Assembly (NCBI GenBank): GCA_017463365.1 | Contig: JAFTPH010000064.1 | Coordinates: 1 to 35,354, forward strand | Direction of reading: 5' to 3' | DNA: 35,354 nt | DNA from: Bacilli bacterium | GTDB lineage: Bacteria > Bacillota_I > Bacilli_A > ML615J-28 > CAG-313 | Shown here: positions 32,899-35,354 of the stretch, piece after piece | Numbering within the stretch: the first letter of the stretch is position 1 | How the letters are laid out: every line of letters starts with the position of its first letter | The notes under the pieces: model-generated | What the model was told of the DNA's origin: nothing | Seen by the model: only the letters and a program-made list of their open reading frames with translations | Databases searched by the model: none | Made by a program: the position numbers and the translations under genes

Positions 32899-34986
32899 CT
32901 ATTTAGTTTCTTTCTTTTTGCGGTTAGTCTTACATCGTTCATTCCCACAACGAACAGTATCTTCAACTTTAATCATTGGTGAACCACATTCACTACATTT
33001 TTCTCCTGTTGGAAGGCCAGAATATGTTGCGCGACACTTAGGGAATTTGTCACAAGCATAGAATTTCGCTCCTTTATTTCTTCCACGCACATTAATTCGT
33101 TCTACAAGCTCCCCTTCATGACAAAGTGGACATTCAATACCTGTTTTAACGGGATCTGGTTTAACAGCCTTTTTAATGTATTTACAATGTGGATAACCAC
33201 TACATGCGGTAAACTCACCGAATGGGCCTCTTCTTATATATAAAGGTAATCCACAAGTTGGACAAAATTCATCAGTTAGTTTTGGATATAGTTTAACCAT
33301 ATTGTCTCTAGCATTTTCCACAAGTGGCATAAATGTTTCATAAAATTTACGAATTTCTTCATACCAAACAATATTTCCTAAACTGATTTCATCAAGAGTG
33401 TTTTCCATATCTGCTGTATACTTAACATTAATAATACTTGAGAAGAATAAATCAAGTTGTTCACTAGTTAAACGACCTTGTTTACTTGGAACAAATGTTC
33501 TCTTATCCATCGTTACATAACTTCTAAGTCTTAGTGTTTCCATCGTTAATGCGTATGTTGATGGACGTCCAATCCCTAGTTCTTCCATTTTTCGAATTAG
33601 TCTTGCTTCTGTATAACGATGAGGGGGATTAGTGAATTTTTGTTCATATAAAAGTTCATTAAGTGGTAATACTTCTCCTATTTCAAGACTAGGTAAGCGA
33701 CTTAAATCTTCACTTTCATCAATTTTAGCTTCTTCATAAATTTTTAAGAAACCATCAAAAACAACTCTTTCACCTTCTAAGTTAAATAAACAATTATTAG
33801 CTAAAATATTAACTTTTGTATCTTCTACAACTGCATCACTCATTAAAGAGGCTACTGCACGGTTATAAATTAGAGTATATAACTTATATTCATCAGTTGA
33901 CAAATATTTTTTCATTTTTTCCGGTGTTCTTTCAATTGATGTTGGTCTAATAGATTCATGGGCATCTTGAACATGAGCACCTTTTTTGTTTTTATTTTTG
34001 AAACCTTTATAGTAATTCTTACCATAGTTACTTTCAATATGCGATTTTGCTGAAGCAATAAACTCATCAGATAAACGAATAGAGTCTGTACGCATATAAG
34101 TAATTAACCCAACACGTTCTTCTCCTAAATCTATCCCTTCATAAAGTTTTTGAGCAATCATCATTACCCTTTTCGCATTATATTTTAAACGTGCTCCCGC
34201 ATCTTGTTGAAGAGTTGAAGTAATAAATGGTGGTTTTGATGAACGATTACGATTCTTAACATCAATACTATCAATTTTATATTCGGCATTTTGTAATAAA
34301 GAAACAACTTTCATAGCTTCTTCTTCACTATTTAATGCTGATTTACCATCTTGATCTTTAATAAACTTTGCTTTTAAAAGATTGTCATCTTTCTTTAATA
34401 AAGCATGAATATCCCAATATTCTTTTGAATCAAAAGCTTCAATTTCTTTTTCACGATCAACAACTAATTTTAAAGCAACTGATTGAACCCTACCAGCTGA
34501 TTTAGAACCAATTTTTTGTTGAAGTAAACTAGATAATCTAAATCCAATAATGCGGTCTAAAATACGACGTGATTCTTGAGAATGAACTAAATCCATATCA
34601 ATATCACGAGCATTAGGAATAGCATTTAATACCGCATTCTTAGTAATTTCATTAAATACAACCCTTGATACTTTATATGCAGGTTGTTGTAAAACTTCTT
34701 GTAAGTGCCAACTAATAGCTTCTCCCTCACGGTCCGGGTCGGTTGCTAAATATATATGTTCAGCTTTATCAGCAAGAGATTGTAGTTTAGCCACTACATC
34801 CTTTTTCTCTTTTAATACTTCATATGATGGTTGGAAGTTGTTTTCAATATCAACTCCAAATCCCCCTTTACCCTTAATAGTCAAATCACGAATATGTCCA
34901 ATACTTGATTCAACAACATAATCATCCCCTAGATAACGTTCAATAGTTTTAGATTTGGCTGGAGATTCAACAATTAGTAATTTCAT
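32899..34986 (-). CDS. topA: DNA topoisomerase I
   Basis: A 695-residue type IA topoisomerase that relaxes negative supercoils. The Toprim domain has the acidic triplet in ATDPDREGEA (81-90). The active-site tyrosine is Tyr297 in GLITYMRTDSIRLS. The helical core includes HSQESRRILDRIIGFRLS. Three C-terminal zinc-finger modules are visible: CPTC..CSGYPHC, CPLC..CDKFPKC and CSEC..CGNERC, with all twelve cysteines, ending in a basic tail (KTNRKKKETK). Length is normal for Gram-positive TopA. A GAGGAT site precedes the ATG. It has its own promoter and terminator; the usual neighbour dprA is not in view. Confidence 0.97.
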   Translation of the reverse strand: MKLLIVESPAKSKTIERYLGDDYVVESSIGHIRDLTIKGKGGFGVDIENNFQPSYEVLKEKKDVVAKLQSLADKAEHIYLATDPDREGEAISWHLQEVLQQPAYKVSRVVFNEITKNAVLNAIPNARDIDMDLVHSQESRRILDRIIGFRLSSLLQQKIGSKSAGRVQSVALKLVVDREKEIEAFDSKEYWDIHALLKKDDNLLKAKFIKDQDGKSALNSEEEAMKVVSLLQNAEYKIDSIDVKNRNRSSKPPFITSTLQQDAGARLKYNAKRVMMIAQKLYEGIDLGEERVGLITYMRTDSIRLSDEFIASAKSHIESNYGKNYYKGFKNKNKKGAHVQDAHESIRPTSIERTPEKMKKYLSTDEYKLYTLIYNRAVASLMSDAVVEDTKVNILANNCLFNLEGERVVFDGFLKIYEEAKIDESEDLSRLPSLEIGEVLPLNELLYEQKFTNPPHRYTEARLIRKMEELGIGRPSTYALTMETLRLRSYVTMDKRTFVPSKQGRLTSEQLDLFFSSIINVKYTADMENTLDEISLGNIVWYEEIRKFYETFMPLVENARDNMVKLYPKLTDEFCPTCGLPLYIRRGPFGEFTACSGYPHCKYIKKAVKPDPVKTGIECPLCHEGELVERINVRGRNKGAKFYACDKFPKCRATYSGLPTGEKCSECGSPMIKVEDTVRCGNERCKTNRKKKETK

Positions 34987-35011
34987 AAATCCTCATCCTT
35001 TCGTGTGTTAA

Positions 35012-35040
35012 ATTATATCACTTGTTTTTTTCTAATGCAA
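35012..35040 (-). promoter_or_regulatory. Promoter of topA
   Basis: TTGCAT (35035-35040), a 17-bp spacer and TATAAT (35012-35017) with TGA extended -10. Predicted start is about 20 nt before the ATG. Confidence 0.7.
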
Positions 35041-35107
35041 CTGTTTTAAATACTTTACTAGTTTTTTTATATTTTTTCGAAAGGCATTTTATTACAAAAA
35101 ATGAAAA

Positions 35108-35144
35108 AAGTCAAAAAATTTAATAATTTAAAATTTTTTGACTT
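35108..35144 (-). terminator. Terminator of the leucine-rich repeat gene
   Basis: Fourteen-bp stem AAGTCAAAAAATTT / AAATTTTTTGACTT, followed on the minus strand by TTTTCATTTTTT. It lies 11 nt after the stop at 35156. Confidence 0.85.
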
Positions 35145-35155
35145 CTATATTTATA

Positions 35156-35354
35156 TTATTTTTTGGGCGTAGGAATACCCTCTTCATTATATTCCCATTC
35201 GTTTCCCCAATAGATAGTTGTTGATGGTCCAGCAAAGCCTCGATCCCATTTAGCAGGTTTTGATTCTGCTTCAATATATAAAACTCCATGAGTAAATGCT
35301 CTATATCCAATATCTTTTACACTACTTGGAATTACTACATATTCTAAATTTGGA
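35156..35354 (-). CDS. C-terminal end of a BspA-like leucine-rich repeat protein (cut by the right edge)
   Basis: An open frame of 65 codons enters from the right edge and ends in TAA at 35156-35158. It begins LEYVVIPSSVKDIGYRAF, one unit of the BspA/LRR_5 repeat (L..V.IP.SV..IG..AF), and finishes with LYIEAESKPAKWD and TTIYWGNEWEY, the closing segment common in these proteins. They are usually large surface or secreted proteins of gut and oral bacteria, linked to adhesion. The N-terminal part, including any signal or anchor, is outside the window. A different minus-strand frame over the same bases is spurious. A strong terminator follows. Confidence 0.8.
   Translation of the reverse strand, partial: PNLEYVVIPSSVKDIGYRAFTHGVLYIEAESKPAKWDRGFAGPSTTIYWGNEWEYNEEGIPTPKK

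Noticed and set aside
35128-35310. A 60-codon minus-strand frame at the right edge
   Set aside because: It is out of frame with the leucine-rich repeat protein, whose repeat pattern is clear in the other frame and whose stop is followed by a terminator.
1-35354. CRISPR arrays, tRNA or rRNA genes, prophage or insertion sequences
   Set aside because: No spaced direct repeats, cloverleaf-like segments, transposase or phage proteins were found on either strand.

Overview
The window comes from an AT-rich, low-GC Gram-positive-type bacterium. Genes carry strong GGAGG ribosome sites, secreted proteins are lipoproteins, and termination is by hairpins with U-runs. TGG is read as Trp and TGA as stop (purN), so the code is standard, not the Mycoplasma code. 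Gene content (type III glutamine synthetase, single-chain PurL, the FtsY-YlxM-Ffh order, a DUF6273 lipoprotein, a BspA-like leucine-rich repeat protein) suggests a gut-type member of the Bacilli/Erysipelotrichia or RF39-like branch of Bacillota; that placement is inference.

Layout. Positions 1-476 hold the first 24 codons of a minus-strand gene and a non-coding stretch with a promoter and a terminator hairpin. A MATE exporter (477-1874) follows, with its own promoter and a terminator-like hairpin in a very short leader. Positions 2051-16756 are a ten-gene minus-strand purine operon, in transcription order purE-purM-purN-purH-purD-purL-purF-guaB-glnN-guaA. It starts from a consensus promoter and passes through a ZTP riboswitch with an overlapping terminator. 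purC is divergent (17035-17718). Next come two coupled MacB-type ABC transporters with fused ATPase and permease, a flotillin-like SPFH protein, a small XRE regulator, gltX, a YccF protein coupled to a cation diffusion facilitator with a Mn-type site, a DUF6273 lipoprotein, the SRP operon ftsY-ylxM-ffh, a candidate small RNA, a second lipoprotein, topA, and the C-terminal end of a leucine-rich repeat protein cut by the right edge.

How the genes work together. The purine operon plus purC covers PRPP to IMP except PurB, and IMP to GMP through GuaB and GuaA; purA, purB and purK are not in the window. Two of its three glutamine-using steps look altered. PurF lacks the Ntn nucleophile Cys and other glutaminase residues but keeps its Fe-S ligands and PRPP site. 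GuaA is only the ATP-pyrophosphatase half. PurL keeps an intact glutaminase triad, and a glutamine synthetase is built into the operon. This points to changed nitrogen supply (free ammonia, or a glutaminase made elsewhere) for PurF and GuaA. The ZTP riboswitch links operon expression to ZTP/ZMP, which accumulates when 10-formyl-tetrahydrofolate, used by PurN and PurH, is short.

The strongest non-coding finding is an approximately 95-nt stand-alone transcription unit (31997-32091, minus) with a perfect consensus promoter, three hairpins and C-rich single-stranded segments, which looks like a trans-acting small RNA. Most promoters recognised here share an extended -10 element, TGN-TATAAT.
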